64,000 bases of DNA from Auricularia sp. M13 (lineage: Eukaryota > Basidiomycota > Agaricomycetes > Auriculariales > Auriculariaceae): positions 124,001-188,000 of the forward strand of contig CM073195.1 of assembly GCA_037042915.1 (NCBI GenBank). The letters run 5' to 3'. Below are positions 31,371-42,260 of the stretch, piece after piece (the stretch's first letter is position 1; the number at the start of each line of letters is the position of its first letter). The position numbers were made by a program, and so were the translations under genes. The notes below the pieces were generated by a model that saw nothing but the letters and a program-made list of their open reading frames with translations, was not told the origin of the DNA and did not search any database.

Positions 31371-32196
31371 ATGACATTGAGGGACTGCCCACTGGGCAAG
31401 ACCTCGGAATTGCGCCCAGGGCATCCTTGGACACCCCAGAGCGCACAGCAGATGTTGTGAGCGCAGCAGGCTCGTCCCCAGTGTGCAGTGCACTAAGGGG
31501 GCGAGGACCAGACACTGTAGGCCGCATTGAAGCGGTAGGAGCATGTTCTGAGCGGTTTGGAGTCAGTACAGCCAGCTGCTGCACACCAGAGTGTGCAGCT
31601 CGAGTTGGGGAGGCTGGAGGGGACTGCTGGGCTCCTCCTGCGCGTTCTGGCGCTTCCTGGAGGCGGTACCGGTCCGCTCCGGCCGGAGCCGATGGGGCCA
31701 CGTCACCCTCGCGCAAAAACGCGCCTGGGACGCGCACAGAGTGCGCTCTGGTGCCAGGAATGGTGTGGAATGCAGGAGGGGATGTAGGAGATGTGTGTGC
31801 GCGAAAATCGAGTCCAGAAACGAAGGGGTCGTCCCCAGGGGCTGCAAAGCGAGCCTCCTGGTTCGTCTCGACCCCAGGATGCGAAGAACGAAAGGAGGAG
31901 CGTCTATAACGCTTTGGAACTGGCTGGGGCGCACCTCTGAGTCTAGGAGGGCTGTCAGACCGCTTCCTACTGAGCTGCCTGCTCTGTAGCTTGTTCCTGG
32001 TGCTCCTGCTGCTCCTGGGGCTGAACTGCGCCTTAACGAGGTCTTTGGCCTTGCCAAGCCACCCCAAACGCGAGGGGGAGTGCACAGGACCGGTGTCTAG
32101 CTCCATGGAAGCGAGGGAAGCGGAGGGGGAGTGGTGGTGCGCTCTAGGAGTCCCAGTTTTGTCTGGAACTCGCACCTGCGATTTCTCGCGATCCAC
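31369..32196 (-). pseudogene. Probable LINE ORF1 N-terminal part
   Basis: A minus-strand frame of 275 codons, serine-, proline- and arginine-rich (KAKDLVKAQFSPRSSRSTRN, KRSDSPPRLRGAPQPVPKRY), as expected for a disordered ORF1 N-terminus. The reported start is GTG; an upstream ATG at about 32228 is in another frame, so the real start is unclear. It may instead be unrelated target DNA. Confidence 0.45.
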
Positions 32197-32308
32197 CGGC
32201 CCAGGAGGGTCGCGTCCGGGAAGATGCCATGATCGTTAGATCGAAGAGGCGGATGAAGGGGCGCGCTGGAAAAGCGAGAATTGCTCCACTGACTCGGACT
32301 TGGTGGAA

Positions 32309-34287
32309 GTCGGAGTTCAAGAAGCTCCTACGCTGGCTGGGGATCTTCTTTGACCCCAAGTTGACCTATCGCGCCCATGTGGACAAGGCCTGCGCCAAGG
32401 CGCGCAAGGCAGCCATGGGATTGCGCATGCTGGCCAACACTGTGCGTGGTCTCCACCAGGGACACATGCGCAGGCTGTACATCTCCTGCATTCTCCCCAT
32501 TCTCCTCTATGCTTCACCAGTATGGTGGATGCAAAGGGCATGGCAAGCTGAGAAGGTCATGCGTGTGCAGAGCTTGTGTCTGCGCATGATCTGTGCTGTC
32601 TTCAAGACTTCTCCCATTTATGCTCTGGAGTTGGAGGCAGCTATTCCACCTATTCATTTGGTGCTCAACAAGGCTGATGACCTTGCTGCTGCTCGCCTGC
32701 ACAAGTTGGGGCCTTGCAGTCCTGTCTTGCAGCGCCTGCTCCCTGCCTGGCACCAGTCTCCAATGGAGAAGCCACCAGTTGTGCACAAGCGTGGTCAAAC
32801 TCGCTCCTCTCTTCGCTACCTTGCCAAGCTCACCTCACCTGGCAATGAGCGCATTGAGCCCTTCCACATTGCCCCATGGGCCATTTCTCTGCTTGCAGCA
32901 TTTCCAGGTCGCATCCACCTCAGGCCTGTGCCAAAGGGTGTGAGCAAAGCTGATGCTGCAGAGTCCCATGTCAGACATGTGCAGATGCTGGAACTCAGCT
33001 CTGCAAACCTGCTGATCTACACTGATGGTTCCCTGTTAGACACTCCAACTGGTCGCAGGACTGGTGCAGCCTTTGTGACCTACCTGGAGGGTCAGGAGCA
33101 GTCTTGCGGTCGCATCCCTATGGGGTCCCAGGCTGAGGTCTATGATGCTGAGATGCATGCCCTCTCTGCTGCCATGGACCATGTTGCCCATTACATGGAC
33201 TTGCCCATGGGCTCGGCCTCCCACCTTCACTTCTTTGCTGACAACTCTTCAGCTGTTGAGGCCATTGTCAAGGAGCGTCCTGCTTCTGCCCAGCAGTTTT
33301 CCATTTTTTTCTGCGAGCATGCTCGTGACTTCCTTGCAGCTGATGCTTCTCATGAGGTGACCATCTCTTGGGTCCCCAGCCATATTGGCATAAGGGGCAA
33401 TGAGCAGGCAGATACGTTAGCCAAGGAGGCAGCTTGCATGCAAGGTCCCTCATGGGCCACTGTGTCCCACCTCAAAAGACGTGCCAAGGAGCGTGTCATG
33501 GAGACTTGGATAGAGGAGTGGGCAGAGTCACCTCCTCGGGGTTTGTATGCCAGGGCAGCCTATGGGCCTCCCAAAAGGTGCCCTCCACCTCACTTTGGTG
33601 AGCTGCCTCGCCGTCTTTATGGACTGGTCATGCAGTGCCGCCTTGGACATGCGTTCATGGGCGAGTACTATCAGCGCCATGTTCCCCCTTGGCCAAATTC
33701 ATCCACTCGTCAGGTGTGTTCACCAAAACTGGTGAGCCACCGCCGCAGGACCCTTAACCATTCATACAATGGGTTGGGAGGACCATGAGCTGCGCCGTGG
33801 CTCCACATGGCTTTGACCATGTTGCGGTGCGCTTTTGTCTGTAGGCTTCATCCCCACCCATCCAGACTCTGCCCTCTACCCTCTATCAGTCTCTAAGATA
33901 CTTTTCTTGAGTGTCTCAAGAGATACACTCATAGTGACCCTAAAGGGCCACATGCAGCTGCTTACTTGCTAACATCTGCTTGCATATTAGCGAGCTGGTC
34001 ACTTCATGTGCTGATGAGGCACATGAAGTTATGGTATGTTTGTATCTTTTATTTTATTCTATGCCCCCATGCCCCTATACCCCTATGAAACTGCGCTCAC
34101 AACCTTGTTACACCCAGAATCCACACCAGTTTGCACTAGATCCCTCTACACCCCTGTTACGACCCCCCCTTGCTTGCCCCATGTTGACCCATTGGAATGT
34201 ACTTTGTACAGACCACAGCGTCTTGGCTCTGTATTTGTAGCCTGCTTACGCTGTCTAAAATTCAAGAATTTCTCTCTCTCTCTCTCC
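32309..34287 (+). mobile_element. LINE, 5'-truncated plus-strand copy
   Basis: Starts inside the RT tail (RWLGIFFDPKLTYRAHVDKA) and includes RNase H (YTDGSLLDTP, FFADNSSAVEA, RGNEQADTLAKEAA), the 3' untranslated region and a (TC)n tail ending at 34287. An internal deletion near 33688 removes the C-terminal cysteine-histidine region: VPTEDVTCPCGHH of the sister copy is missing and the frame shifts to PPWPNSSTRQV. It lies back to back with the minus-strand copy, so both 3' tails point outward. Confidence 0.9.
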
Positions 34288-35257
34288 ATCCTGCGGATGG
34301 GATCCCATTCAGTCTTGTGCGGCCGGACCCGCTGAACCTCAGTAGGGTCGCCCAAGAACTTCGTGTAGCAAGGTGTAGCAAGAGAAGGCCGCTTCGAATT
34401 GAACAAGAGCACGCGGATGTAGTAGGCATGGGAATCGACGAGATGCGAAGGCGCGTCCTTGTCGTGGTGCAAACGCAGATCGAGACGGTCCGGAATGCCC
34501 AGCATCTCGTGGTAAGTAGGCAGTTTTGGCTTGCGCTGGCCGAATAAGCGAGGAAGTTTGATGGCGGCATTTGTTTCCCAGGTCAGAGTAGAAAACAAAA
34601 GTGATCAGGCATGAGACTCGGGTGAGACAAAATATTGAGCGCGGATATCGCGGATCTGTAGAGGTTGTCGCGTCCAGCGGTAGGAACGGCGACCTGCTGC
34701 ATGAAGTTGAAGTTATCGAACACCTTCTGCGATGTCAGTGTCGCTCCCTGGAGGAGGAGCCGCTTTTCCTCGGCTTTGCTGAACGAGGTAACAGCACGGT
34801 CGATAGACTTGTTGCTGATGACGATGCCGGTGCAGCTCAGAGTATTGATGACGCTGTCAGAGACGTGCATCATGTGCGTCAGAAAGCCGTAGTTCATTGG
34901 CACCGTGTTACAGTTCTGGTTCGTGGCCAGCTGAGCTATGGATATCATTGTCATAATGCGCTGTAAAGCCTGAGATATGGACCAACGGGTTTTGATGCTT
35001 ACACATACAATCTCAAGTATTCTCCAGTTTCTTATAGCCACATTTGATGGCCGAGAACGTGAGGCCACAGGAGGGAGTTGAACCGCGACCAGTGCTTGCA
35101 CCTCGACCGGCGCATCAACGTCCATGGCGTTGCCAGGATCATGCGCTGCTGGGCGTCCCGGATCGCCATCTGCATCGAGTTCTGGGGCCAAATTGTCATT
35201 GTCAGCCTCGTCGGCCATAGCAATGAGCTCATAGTGTCGTATACTTGTCTTTGACAA
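34288..35257 (-). pseudogene. DUF6589-type gene, 5' fragment
   Basis: A minus-strand frame 35257-34583 and, after a frameshift near 34600, 34598-34288. Seen: RNWRILEIV, a probable 39-base in-frame intron (GTATGTGTAAG..CTCAG, about 35011 down to 34973), QLATNQNCNTVPMNYGFLTH, SCTGIVISNKSIDRAVTSFS and the hallmark-like VFDNFNFMQQVAVPTAGRDN. This order resembles the N-terminal half of DUF6589 proteins. The start is uncertain; an internal MADEADNDNLAPEL start is plausible. The fragment ends at the (TC)n tail of a LINE. Its partner is the fragment at 23864-24287, but several hundred codons of the usual middle appear to be missing. Confidence 0.7.
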
Positions 35258-35271
35258 AGCTATAGGAATAG

Positions 35272-36379
35272 ATGATTGACACCATTCACGCGATGCTCAA
35301 TACGACTTTGGCATCCATGCACGCTAAATTCACCATTCTCAAGTACGACAGCGCAGATGTATCACTTGACAAGACTGTTGCTGACCTCATCTCGTGCAAC
35401 CATATTGTGTTGGTTTGCAACTTCCGTAATGTTGGGACAGCGAAACGCTTTATGACCTAGTCAGATCACCAGAATCGCAAGTCACCCCTCAGTGTATGTC
35501 TGTCTTTGGCCTCTATCTCGCTTCTAACAAGGTTCTTAGCACAAGAAAACCGCATCTTACAGGAGGAGGCGGTACATAAGTATATATTGTACGTTCGCTT
35601 CATTTCTCAAGGCACTCAAGGTAGTCAATGACCCGGATACGTGTCTCAATCTGCTTGACTGTCAGACAGATCGATTTGGCCAAGCATGGCTGGTCCGGTA
35701 TGTCTGGATTTGCTATTGCATTATTATATTATTTGTTATTCACTTTGGCTTCAGGAGATTACTCAGGCACGTGGACTGTTCAACACGATGAAGGACGGCA
35801 TAGGTTTCGAAGGTGTTACTCACCAGCTCACTGACATGACCTTTCCTCTACAATGGGTCCTTCTCACTCATTCAACATTTTATACCGGAGACCATCACAA
35901 TGGCAACAGCTTTGCGACCTGGGCACATGTCCAGGACGGTGATTAGTCCTACTATTGTCCGTGCTCCGACAAACATCATGTGACCCAAGAGAAGAATTCC
36001 CACTACCTCCTCAATGCCAGCGATACAAAGGGTGGCACTCGATACTCGTTCTGGATCGGCCCAGGTGACTTACTGTGAGTTGATGTTACGACAACGTTAT
36101 TGTTATTGATTAATGATAACACGTTATTGCCAGCATTCAGCATCCTGGACTGTCTCATCGTGTCTATACCATGCGGAAGTCTATTATCACTAGAGATTAT
36201 TTCTTTGCCTACCAAACACTGCACCTTACAGAGGCTTCCCAGGAGCTCGACTCGAAACATGGCGAACTCTTCACCAATGAGGAACATCCAGCTGTTCCCC
36301 GGCTGCTCTCTCGAATGACTATGTCCATGGCCCTGGGCATGACGGGAAATCGAGGTATGTTTATGATTAGCGCTCTGTA
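35272..36379 (+). pseudogene. JmjC-like gene, decayed
   Basis: Plus-strand pieces in different frames that match the order of the mushroom JmjC-like proteins I know: LLDCQTDRFGQAWLVR before an intron (GTATGTCTGG..CTTCAG, about 35698-35756); then WVLLTHSTFYTGDHHNGNSF and ATWAHVQDGD, where the iron-binding HxD would be expected but HHN is seen; then, after stops, GLSHRVYTMRKSIITRDYFF and AYQTLHLTEASQELDSKHGE. In-frame stops at 35458 and 35944 and a frameshift near 36130 break it. The expected function would be 2-oxoglutarate/Fe(II) oxygenase or demethylase-like. It lies head to head with the DUF6589 5' fragment, 14 bases apart. Confidence 0.6.
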
Positions 36380-37891
36380 AATGCGTCTTACCCGTATACC
36401 AGCAATTCCTCACCAATGTTACCTCGCTCTTTGCCGTCTCATTTGCCTTCCGGAAAACTACAAGCAGGTTTACACCACTGAGAAGAATTGAGTCCTTCAG
36501 CCAGAGATGAACAACGACAAGGCATGGATTGAAAGGCATAGATTGAAGATCACAATGATTCGCTGGCTGTATCAGTCATTTTTCGCATCCTGGACCATTA
36601 TTTCAAGATGATCTCATCCCCTCTTCCTGCTGTGGAAACCTCTCTCGCACAGTATGACATCCCCGGAGTTCCCTGGGATGCAGCTAGTGCCGACCTGATC
36701 AAGATTCCGGCTCTTCCACTGGATCAGATATATCTGCTGCTTGAGCAATGGATGGAGGACAGCTCTGTCCTGGACTACCGTGTCTGTAAGCTAAACCAGG
36801 CTTTGAGCACACCAAACGTCCCTGACGAGCACTAGAATTACAAACTATGCTCCAAAATACCCAGATCTTTCCCTAAACCCGATTGAATCTTTAAAAAAAA
36901 TCCGAAAATCTATTCTGCCATGCGCGACGCGTGCAGTGAAACTGACCGGCAGCCTCAAAACACAACATGCACAACATGTCTTCAAGCTGGGAACCACGTG
37001 GGCCAGCAGTGCAGCGCTACAAGAAAGACATTGACAATAGGAACAGCCCGCGGGCGAGGATGGCAACACGAGAGTGGCCAGAACCAGGAACCCAAATCAG
37101 GCCACATCGCAAAAAGAATTCCGAACCTAGAATACATTAATGACAAGCACTGAAGATAAAAAGGTTAAGATTACGCAAGATGGTGATATTAGAGATCAGA
37201 CGGGTGGGCAGAGGGGCCAGATCCAAATCCATCCACACACCCCCCCCCCCTCCGTCGCCACCAAAATTAGTAAAACCATGATAAGGACAACGGAAAGTGA
37301 GAGTGCAGCTACAAGTGGGCTGCGAAGAGTGATCAGGGCAACTCTCCGCGGTGTAAATCACGTGGGAATTGTCGTCCGTCTAAGAACGAGTTAAAATAAA
37401 AAGCAGGACAGTGTCAGTACTCACGTTGGTTGTGCAGAGGGTGCAAGTGCAAGAAACCTGACGTTCCCATGTAGTGCACCTGACACTGCTCCCTGGTTCC
37501 AGGTGGATTCCAGGTGGAATTCCGGTGGAAAACTTGCTCCAGACAAAATATTTTCCAAGGGGTATAAAATTATGCTAAACATCACAAATAACGTTCAGAA
37601 ATGCACAGCCGCATCAGGAACATGAAAACATTCTAGTAACCTAACCTAACCTAACCTAACACTTAATCACAGTTTTTGATGAGTTTCCACATTGTTTTCA
37701 GTAGAATTCCACCGGAATCCGGCAATTTCGGCCCATCTAATCCAACGGTCCGGTGGAATTCTACCCAAATTTCACCTGAGGGGGTATACCATCATAATAT
37801 GTTGTCACTTAGAGGGTTGAGGCATGGGTGCAGACTGGAGGGCCTGAACCAGGTCCACAACCCACAACGTACACTGACTGAAATCAGCTAC
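36380..37891. other. No confident gene; small ORF, short arrays and hairpin
   Basis: A 75-codon frame at 36608-36835 (ISSPLPAVETSLAQYDIPGV) could be a last exon of the JmjC-like gene. Beyond it I see no gene. Features: a C-run at about 37240-37251, a CCTAA array at 37637-37660, and a perfect 16-bp hairpin (37701-37716 with 37749-37764, arm GTAGAATTCCACCGGA). Confidence 0.5.
37637..37660. repeat. Five-base CCTAA array
   Basis: About five copies of TAACC/CCTAA in a row. The period is five, not the six-base CCCTAA of usual fungal telomeres. Confidence 0.8.
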
Positions 37892-38615
37892 TGTTAAGCC
37901 TGCTGTGCCTTGGGGTTTTGGTTGCAAGGATAGTCGAACGTCCAGGCGCAGAGAACACTCGAACGAACAACTAGAGCCTTCGGTGCGTTATTGAGCACAC
38001 CGGCTACGTCGAGTAGCACGACCGAGGGGACCGCGAGCAACAGAGAACTCAGACGAGTAGATCGGGCGAGGGAAGAACCCAGAGGCAAAGTCGAGAGAGA
38101 GAGATAGAGTGTGCGAGGGGCACGACTATGTCGATTTCGTAACTGGGGAGCTAGATACAAAGTCGAGGGTCTTTTATACCTGGGGAGGTGATCCGATGTA
38201 ATCGGAGTGTATCCTAGAGGCGAAGGAGAGGGGGCCTCAGATCAATAGAGATCTTCGTCATCGGCCGATAGGATGAGTAAGAGCGAGTGGGTAAGGTATC
38301 GGGGGATCGGACGAATGACGAGAGGCGAATGACTAAGACGAGTGGAGCGAACCGGATATGAACACTATCGATACAGTAGAGACAAGGCAAGTCAGGTGGA
38401 TGTATGCGAGTAAGGAGAGAAGCTAGAGATGAGAGGGAGAGGTCTAGAGGTAGAGGACGATGAGGAGAACATATCCCGAGCATATGAACACGAGGGGAGA
38501 TAAGCCGGGTATTCGGGAGCTTGACCGAGTTGACCGAGTTGGCCGAGTGACGTAGAATGATGCCGAGTGATGCCGAGCGCACGTGGGGTCCGCGGACCGG
38601 GGCACGGGCGTAACA
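37892..38615 (-). repeat. 3' LTR of the chromovirus (724 bp)
   Basis: Ends TGTTAAGCC (plus-strand left) and GGGCGTAACA (right). On the minus strand it has TATAAAAG at 38178-38171, and about 34 bases further AGTTACGAAAT (38144-38134), the likely transcript start. A purine tract (AAAGGGGGGATAC on the minus strand, about 38628-38616) lies just inside, as expected for plus-strand priming. Confidence 0.88.
38171..38178 (-). promoter_or_regulatory. TATA box in the chromovirus LTR
   Basis: TATAAAAG on the minus strand, about 34 bases before the predicted 5' end of the transcript. Confidence 0.65.
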
Positions 38616-38812
38616 GTATCCCCCCTTTACGTCCTGAGCCCACGAAGGACTGCAGCAACGCAAGGTGAATACGAAAAATGAGATAGCACGCACTCGAGTC
38701 CAAATGGGGCCAAAAGATCGGGTCGGGTCAGAACGGGTCGGACGCAGATTAAAAGTGGTTGGGTCGGGAGTTGAATCGTCGAACCACTCTTGTCTTCTGC
38801 CCGCCGCCCACC

Positions 38813-40019
38813 ATGCCCCGATACGAATCGCTCGAGGACGTTGCCGCCGCGTACGACCGCAAGACCGTCGGCGCCGTTATGAGGTCGCTCGAGGACGACC
38901 CGACGATGGAGGCGCTGATCGCGGCGCACAAGGACGCGAAGCAGACGCTCGGCGGCCTGCAGCAAGAGGCCGTCGACGAGGAGGACCTCGACGCGATCGA
39001 GGCGTTCAGCGCGCACAGGTGCCAGGCGAAGGCCGAGATGCGCCTGGCGGCGCAGCGACGCTTCGGGATGCTGGCCGAGCGCGTGGCCAAGGTCGCGGCG
39101 GACGCGGGCGCTAAGGCGGCGAAGAGCCAGGCGTCGCCGGCGAAAGCGCCGACCACGAGCATGAAGGCGCCGACGAAGGGCGCGAGGGAGACCGAGTCGC
39201 TGCCGAAGAAGCGGAACGCCATGGAGGTATGGGTCGAGTTACCTCGACTGCGCGATCTGCGCTTTTGTTTTAGGTCGATGTCGCGAAGACAGCTCAGGCG
39301 CCGCGCAAGGTCGCGCCGAAACCCGCACCGGTCGCGGTCGCTCGTTCGCCGTTGCTCGGGGCGGGCGAGACGCTCGAGGACGACGACGAGGTCGAGGAGA
39401 TCGCGAGCCCGGTGGCGCCGGTCGCGAAGCCCAAGCTGCGCGCCGGCGGCAAGTTCACGGACAAGTGCCAGCGGTGCCGTTCGGGACGCGATTCCCAAGC
39501 AAGGTGAGTTTTTTGATCGTTCGTGTTTTGCTCGCCGGGGCTGACGTCGAGCAGTGCGAGGCTTGCGCCAAGCGCGGCGGTCAGTGCGTTTGACAGCACC
39601 GGTCGAACACCTGCACCGCGTGCCACCAGACCGGGGGCAAGTGCTCGCATTTGGGCAAGCCCTTCGTGCCACGCGGCAAGAAGAGGGCGGCGTTGCCGAG
39701 TGCATCGCCCCAGCGCCCGAAGAAGGTGCGAATTGTCGAAGGGACGACGCTGGGGACGAGGGCGGCCGAGGAGCGTGCGAAGACGGCTGAGCATTACCAG
39801 GTGGTGGAGAACCACGTCCGGTGGACCCAAAATTCGGTCAACAACATCGGGAGGATGTTGTACCAGATGCTGCAGTGGCAGGCGCAGCACTTCGGTCAGC
39901 CGATCGAGGGGTCGATCGACGACCCGTTCACGAGCGAGGAGGAGGAGGAGGACGAAGAGGAGGCCGAGGAGGAGGTCAAGGAAGCGGTCGAGGAAGCGAC
40001 CGAGGATGCGGATGAGTAG
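38813..40019 (+). pseudogene. Antisense gene inside the chromovirus, CxxC-rich accessory ORF
   Basis: Plus strand, opposite to the element. Exon 1 is 38813-39226 (MPRYESLEDVAAAYDRKT, helical and charged). The intron 39227-39273 (GT..TTTTAG) is followed by exon 2, 39274-39503 (EDDDEVEEIASPV, then DKCQRCRSGRD). A probable second intron is 39504-39554. The last part is 39555-40019, with CEACAKRGGQC, then an in-frame TGA near 39591, then CTACHQTGGKCSHLG, a helical stretch (VVENHVRWTQNSVNNIGRML) and a long glutamate tail. The paired CxxC clusters resemble a family of small mushroom proteins with C..C....C repeats. The intron phase before the cysteine exon does not fit, and a stop lies inside, so it is probably a pseudogene. 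Confidence 0.6.
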
Positions 40020-40137
40020 GCGATAGAGTAGAATCGTAGCGGGTGCGACCAAAGTCGCCAAAATGTAATAAAGGCCTGTTTCTTGGAACCGAGTGAAAAG
40101 CGAGTGAGCGAGGAGAAAGCGAGTGAAAAGCGAGTGC

Positions 40138-40527
40138 TTAGATGTTCTCGAATTTCTTGAGGATTTGTTGGAATTCTTGATAACTACCGGGAGCACTGGG
40201 ATTTGCAGCATAGAAGTCTTGAACTGCTTCTTGCGCGTGTTCGAGATTTTCTGAGCCCATCTCAGTGGTCTCGGGGTCGTCGGGGGTGCCGATGTGACCG
40301 ATCCAGCGGATGCAAAAATGAAGGCGCGAGTGACGATGGCGATTGTCGATGCGTACACTGAGTACTTTGAGCTTGTACTCCTGTTCGCCGTCGACGACGA
40401 CGGGCGGAGGAGGTTCTTGACATTGGCTGGGGAACGCCTCTCGAGGGTGAGGTTCAAGCTGCGAGACGTGAAAGACTGGGTGTACGCGAGTGAGGTAGTC
40501 AGGTAGGCTGAGAGTGAACGATTGCAA
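40138..40527 (-). pseudogene. Chromovirus pol C-terminus with chromodomain
   Basis: HPVFHVSQLEPHPREAFPSQ, the usual end of the integrase C-terminal region, is followed by the chromodomain EYKLKVLSVRIDNRHRHSRL, HFCIRWIGHIGTPDDP and ENLEHAQEAVQDFYAANPSA. The usual W of the TWEP segment is replaced (ETTEMGSENL). In this family the chromodomain guides integration to modified histones. Confidence 0.88.
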
Positions 40528-41060
40528 GCTAGGTTGATCGACAATCGGGAACAGGCCTGGGTATCAATCGGCGAGCTTGCGAGTGGGCTGCATCGTCTTG
40601 ATGTGCTCCGAGAAGACGTAGGCCATGTCGCCGACCTTGAAGTCAGGCGGGGGAGTGTGTCGAGCATTCGCAGAGGCAGTGTAGCGTTTCTGAGCGGCAG
40701 CGATCTGCTCCTTCAGAACGTCCTGCAATTCGTGGATGTCAAGGCAATGTCGCGCTCGGGGTAGACGGAGATGTTCGGGTGAGAACCCTTGTTGGCGAAG
40801 AAAGGCGAGACACCAGTCGAGTCGTTCGGGGTGTTGTTGTACGTGACCTCGGCGAGAGGAAGAAGCTCAGACTAGTTGTCCTGCTCGTAGTTGCAGTAGA
40901 GACGGAGGTACTGCTCAAGCGTCTGGTTCGTGGGTTCGACCTGACCGTTCGCCTCCGGGTGGTGACCCAAGGTGAAGTGCATGGTCATGTTGAGGAGTGA
41001 GCCGAGTGCGCGAAAGAAGCGGGAGACGAATTCAGAGCCACGGTCGGTAGAGACACCACA
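40528..41060 (-). pseudogene. Chromovirus integrase core, C-terminal remainder
   Basis: Contains GVSTDRGSEFVSRFFRALGS (second catalytic D), MTMHFTLGHHPEANGQVEPT (region of the catalytic E; here E is followed by P rather than R), NQTLEQYLRLYCNYEQD, a stop, and later TYNNTPNDSTGVSPFFANKG. The first catalytic D and its surroundings are absent, lost at the insertion boundary. Confidence 0.82.
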
Positions 41061-41090
41061 GGCTGCCCCAAAACTGATCTCTTAGATGTA

Positions 41091-41611
41091 CTCCCTGCCA
41101 CGGAAAATAACCGCCGTTCGGAGATAGCCGCCCACTTGCGACACACCTTTCTTTCTACGATCTGCATAGAAAAATAAAGTGTAATAGTAAGGGTTGTAGG
41201 GCACGTCCTTGGGTACACAATCCTCCTCTGAGATCTTGAAACGGGTGCTATACAACTCGACTATGATGTCATCTTTGAGGGGGACCGATATTAATACTAT
41301 CTCCACAACCAGGGAGCATCAAGCTTCCCCCTGATATGAAACCCAGGTTCATTTTGTATGGATGTTGCGTTGCAGAAGCAGCGAAGGTGTACGCGCAATA
41401 TTCGCTTTTATATGAGCTCAAACTTGTCCTCCGGTTCACCAGCCGACTTGCCCTCCGGAATTACTGGATGGGGGAAAACGCAAACCGAGTTTACCATTGA
41501 ATAGTATCAAGCCTAAGCATCATGCACAAATAAAAGTTTCAGGTCGAGTGTATCAAAATTGTGGCAGAAATCGAGAATTTCCCAACGGCGGTTATTTTCC
41601 GTGGCGGGGAG
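41091..41611. mobile_element. MITE with 31-bp terminal inverted repeats
   Basis: Left terminus CTCCCTGCCACGGAAAATAA (41091-41121) and right terminus 41581-41611 are inverted matches with two mismatches. About 520 bp long, no coding capacity. It lies inside the disrupted chromovirus integrase. Confidence 0.78.
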
Positions 41612-41639
41612 TAACCCTCCCTATCAGGAGATGGATCTA

Positions 41640-42260
41640 AAGGATGCTTTTCAACTAGGCATGCCTAGGCATGCCTGAGGTGTTTGGAGATTGCTCAAGA
41701 AGCGTGATGAGATACCTCAAACAATGCATCAATCAATGTTAGCTATTCAGGCAGCTCCAAGGCTGCCTAGGCACACAGCCCCGGCAGCCTAAGCGAAGCT
41801 ACCAAGTATTTGCACGAATTCCTATTGTATGGACATTACACAGGCATCAAGCAGGCATCACACATGCATCAAGCAGGCATCACACATGCATCAAGCAGGC
41901 ATCACACATGCATCAAGCAGGCATCACACAGGCATCACACACATAGTTCTTGGGCATCATGTAGGCATCAGGCAGGCAGCTCTCAGGCATCAGGCAGGCA
42001 TCACAACTTTATGCAGGCAATGACTCGAGATGCCTAGATCATGCTCAGTTTCTGCAGGCAGACTAGGCATCATAGGCATCACAGCAAGGATAGTAGGCAT
42101 CACAGACATGCCTAGAAATTTGATAGGCATCACAGGCAAGTCAGCGTAGTTGCCAGGCATCACAGGCATGCCTGTCTGATTTCTAGGCATCACAGGCATG
42201 CCTGTTTGACTTCTAGGCATCAAAGGTACGCCTGTATAACTTTTGGGCATTACAGACTTT
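41640..42260. repeat. GGCATCAC-rich minisatellite
   Basis: Three exact 22-bp units CAGGCATCACACATGCATCA (41852-41917) plus partial ones. Looser repeats of about 33 bp with AGGCATCACAGGCATGCCTG follow (42080-42240), with the palindrome AGGCATGCCT also at 41657-41680. Confidence 0.85.

Larger units (their letters stand above)
24288..32250 (-). mobile_element. LINE, near full-length copy (ORF1, endonuclease, RT, RNase H)
   Basis: Minus-strand non-LTR retrotransposon of Tad/I-like organisation. Reading leftwards: ORF1 N-terminal part (to about 31370), an inverted block (about 30060-31370), the ORF1 zinc-knuckle part (to 29347), ORF2 endonuclease (29350-28298), RT with YVDD, RNase H and a C-terminal cysteine-histidine motif (to 24816), a 3' untranslated region of about 520 bases, and a (TC)n tail rather than poly(A) at 24288-24302. 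It is broken by a nested ORF1-only LINE (27375-27867), the ORF1 inversion and an in-frame TGA in the linker. The right boundary is approximate. Confidence 0.85.

Noticed and set aside
37637-37660. Telomere
   Set aside because: Only about five pentamers, internal, with repeats and genes on both sides.
39523-40026. Alternative 167-codon frame over the antisense gene's last exon
   Set aside because: It destroys the CxxC clusters and the acidic tail and is arginine-rich, as expected of a shifted frame.
41852-41940. CRISPR-like array
   Set aside because: Repeats are directly adjacent with no unique spacers, and the genome is eukaryotic.
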